Positions 61,625 through 64,000 of a stretch of DNA of 64,000 nucleotides are shown here, piece after piece (position 1 is the first letter of the stretch; each line of letters starts with the position of its first letter). The notes under the pieces were generated by a model, which was not told where the DNA came from, ran no database searches, and worked only from the letters and a program-made list of their open reading frames with translations. The translations under genes were made by a program, and so were the position numbers. This DNA comes from Megachile rotundata (Eukaryota; Arthropoda; Insecta; Hymenoptera; Megachilidae), in contig NC_134993.1 in NCBI RefSeq assembly GCF_050947335.1, positions 15,252,001 to 15,316,000 of the forward strand, read 5' to 3'.

Positions 61625-62425
61625 TAATGTGGATGCTAGCTGTAGGTTAGGTTAAGCTGTGAGGTACTGCATTAAGTTCCTTAAGGTTAGGTTAGGTTAA
61701 GTTCCAGTTCTAAGGTGTTGCATTAAGTTCCTGAAAGTTATATTAGGTTAAGTTACAGTTCTAAGGTGCAGTATAAAGTTCTCCAAAGTTAGGTTAGGTT
61801 AAGTTACAGTTCTAAGGTGCTGCATTAAGTTCCTCAAAGTTATGTTAGGTTAAGTTCCAGTTCTAAGGTACTGCATTAAGTTCCTCACAGTTAGGTTAGG
61901 TTAAGTTCCAGTTCTAAGGTACTGCATGAAGTTCTCCAAAGTTATGTTAGGTTAAGTTCCCATTCTAAGGTACTGCATTAAGTTCCTGAAAGTTATATTA
62001 GGTTAAGTTACAGTTCTAAGGTGCTGTATGAAATTCCTCAAAGTTATATTAGGTTAAGTTACAGTTCTAAGGTGCTGTATGAAGTTCCTCAAAGTTAGGT
62101 TAGATTAAGTTCCAGTTCTAAGGTACTGCATTAAGTTCCTCAAAGTTATGTTAGATTAAGTTCCAGTTCTAAGGTACTGCATTAAGTTCCTCAAAGTTAT
62201 GTTAGGTTAAGTTCCAGTTCTAAGGTACTGCATTAAGTTCTCCAAAGTTAGGTTGGGTTAAGTTCCAGTTCTAAGGTACTGCATTAAGTTCCTCAAAGTT
62301 AAGTTAGATTAAGTTCCAGTTCTGAGGTACTGCATTAAGTTCTCCAAAGTTATGTTAGGTTAAGTTCCAGTTCTAAGGTACTGCATTAAGTTCCTCAAAG
62401 TCAGGTTAGGTTAAGTTCCAGTTAA
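61625..62425 (+). repeat. 51-bp tandem array containing TTAGG telomere-type pentamers
   Basis: About 15 copies of a 51-bp unit combining GTTAGGTTAGGTTAAG with CCAGTTCTAAGGTACTGCAT and TAAGTTCCTCAAA. Each good copy has two TTAGG pentamers in register, the canonical insect telomere repeat, on the + strand; others have TTATG or TTAGA variants. Confidence 0.95.
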
Positions 62426-64000
62426 AGTGTATTCTTGAGATGTCCACAAGTCTAAGCTTCTCTAAATTTTGCAAAGTGTCTACTGCAGTAATACAAAAGT
62501 GCATCCACCAAATTCACTTAAAAGCAATCAGCTACAATCGTCGAAATTAATCGGCGAATTCCAGTTGCTCTCGATGGCTAAAGCGATCGTGCATCGCGTA
62601 TCGGCGATATTAATTTCTTAGAACCGTTCATATCTCATGTCAATGAAAACGGGTCGAAAAAAGGGGCAAAAAGGAGGACGTTCACTGGTTCCTCGACCAC
62701 ACTACCGGTTGGGCGAGTCCAAACCAGCCACCGCGAAAGAGGCTCGAGGCTTCTGGAACGCTGCAGCCTCGTATCTGAAATCAACGATGCTTATAAACAG
62801 AGAGGGACTCTCTCTTCATCCTCGATAATATATTCGAGATCATCAACCACGAATATCGCCAACCACCGTGTCTCGAAGGTCTCGATATTCCAGTAATTGG
62901 CCTTTCCCCTTTCCGACAAATTAGTTCCTGTCGATGTGCATCGATGTACGAATTAATTCGAAGGCATAGGTGTCCGCCATTTTTCTTGCAAGGGGTTGGT
63001 CCGAAGGGATGCTGCGCAGATCTGATTCGCGAGATGCCCCATAGGGGAACGTGGCTCTGATTGGAGCAGCATCCCTCCGAGGGGTTGGTTCATCCCTAAA
63101 TTTGGCAATGCGGAATGGCTTTTACTCCATTTTGAAAGCTGCAATGAAACATCATCTCTTCTCATATTTATGCTGCTACACACATCATATTTGCATATAC
63201 TTCATACCGCTTCAACCTTCAAGAATTGTTGCTAACATTTTGTACTCATATTTCTTCTACAATAGCTTTCTTTAAGACGAAGTATTTTTTACTGCAACGT
63301 TAATTTATGAGCATAGAATGTCTTCAGCAAAGTATGAAAAGAAAGGTATCTTAAAATGCAGACAAAAGAAGTGAATTTCCTTGGCATGAGGGTGCGAGAA
63401 TTGATCGTCTGGAGTCTGAATAGAGGGGCAGTCGCAGAGATTCAGCGACGACTGCGCAGGATTTCTCTCTCGATGCAGTGTATCGCGGCGTTTGCCGTTG
63501 GCCAACCCCGTTACGTCGAGGCCCGAGCAAAAGGGTGGCAGAGGGTGCGGTCTTCCTTCGTAATCAATACCAGTGTCGGCTTGGCCTCGCTTTGCCAGCT
63601 GGGCGAAATCCTGCGGACATCCCCTCGAGGGCCACCCTCACGAATTTTTCTTCTTGTCGTCACCGAGTCGCCAACCCTTATCGCTTCAAGGCTTTCTTCG
63701 TCGCTGTCGTGACGACTTCCCCTACGTTCAAGACACTATTATAATAATAACTAGGATACAATAGTATAGCAGCAAAGTTACCTTAGCAGGGTCTGAACCC
63801 TTTAAAGTGAAGTCGGATATGACAAACGTATGATGTAAAATATTAATGTAAATGTAAATATAAGTCTTCAAAAGTCCACATGCTAGAATTTCCAAAAGCC
63901 ATACGATGATGCCTGAAATTAGACAAGACTTAGCAAAACTAGTGAACTAGTAAATCATAGTTATACTTAATCTAATAAAGGTCGAAGAAAATAAAAATAA
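62426..64000. other. Unique sequence to the window edge
   Basis: CpG-rich at 62,640-62,770 and 63,400-63,720. It contains the small inverted-repeat structure at 63,001-63,079. The overlapping open frames at 63,356-63,764 have no recognisable homology. Confidence 0.4.
62991..63089. mobile_element. 79-bp inverted-repeat structure bracketed by 10-bp direct repeats
   Basis: AGGGGTTGGT occurs at 62,991-63,000 and again at 63,080-63,089. Directly inside, CGAAGGGATGCTGC (63,002-63,015) and GCAGCATCCCTCCG (63,066-63,079) are inverted with one mismatch. The centre has the dyad CCCCATAGGGG. This is the layout of a tiny inverted-repeat insertion with a target duplication, although a 10-bp duplication is unusual; a structured RNA is another option. 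Confidence 0.5.

Noticed and set aside
61625..62425. A true chromosome end
   Set aside because: The TTAGG pentamers are embedded in a 51-bp unit and unique DNA continues for 1.6 kb beyond, so this is interstitial.
63356..63764. Three overlapping frames near the right edge
   Set aside because: Mutually overlapping in different frames within a GC-rich segment; none has homology.

Overview
The window is insect nuclear DNA, most likely from a hymenopteran, possibly a bee. It is AT-rich with short GT-AG introns. Promoter-like segments keep their CpG. It carries an arthropod-type mir-8 and a small TA-flanked MITE of a kind I associate with bee genomes. The order is an inference; I cannot name the species. 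The genes fill about the first 13 kb, and most of the rest is gene-free and rich in tandem repeats. Region 1 (1-13,080) holds three protein genes. On the + strand, nine exons (238-2793) encode the C-terminal 542 residues of an EMAP-like (EML) microtubule-associated WD40 protein whose 5' part lies outside the window. Converging on it from the - strand is a complete bin3/MEPCE gene (6980-9463, 776 aa), the methyltransferase that caps 7SK snRNA. Divergent from that is a six-exon + strand gene (11,227-13,080, 431 aa) that joins a disordered, degron-like N-terminus to a CW zinc finger and a PWWP domain (ZCWPW-like histone reader). All three models close in frame at every splice junction. Region 2 (13-26 kb) has no protein gene I can support, but contains a clear mir-8 hairpin (miR-200 family, + strand, 23,358-23,445). 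A CpG-rich, promoter-like block at about 18.5-19.4 kb ends in a consensus splice donor and is a good candidate for the first exon of the mir-8 primary transcript. A second CpG-rich block with a CACGTG box and an NRF-1-type palindrome lies just downstream of the hairpin (23.8-24.1 kb). Region 3 (26-62.5 kb) is a minisatellite landscape: 23 separate tandem arrays, together about 14 kb by my boundaries, with units from 4-8 bp to about 212 bp, separated by short unique segments. Notable are five arrays built on a shared ATTTGGG-type core (one in the opposite orientation, several G-quadruplex-capable), a 109-bp array in which each unit carries a consensus splice donor, a 27-bp array that seems to have grown out of a neighbouring 120-bp unit, an array flanked by 55-bp inverted repeats, and a 51-bp array whose units contain the insect telomere pentamer TTAGG. 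Long ORFs in these arrays are by-products of stop-free repeat units. Region 4 (62.4-64 kb) is mostly unique and contains a 79-bp inverted-repeat structure bracketed by perfect 10-bp direct repeats.
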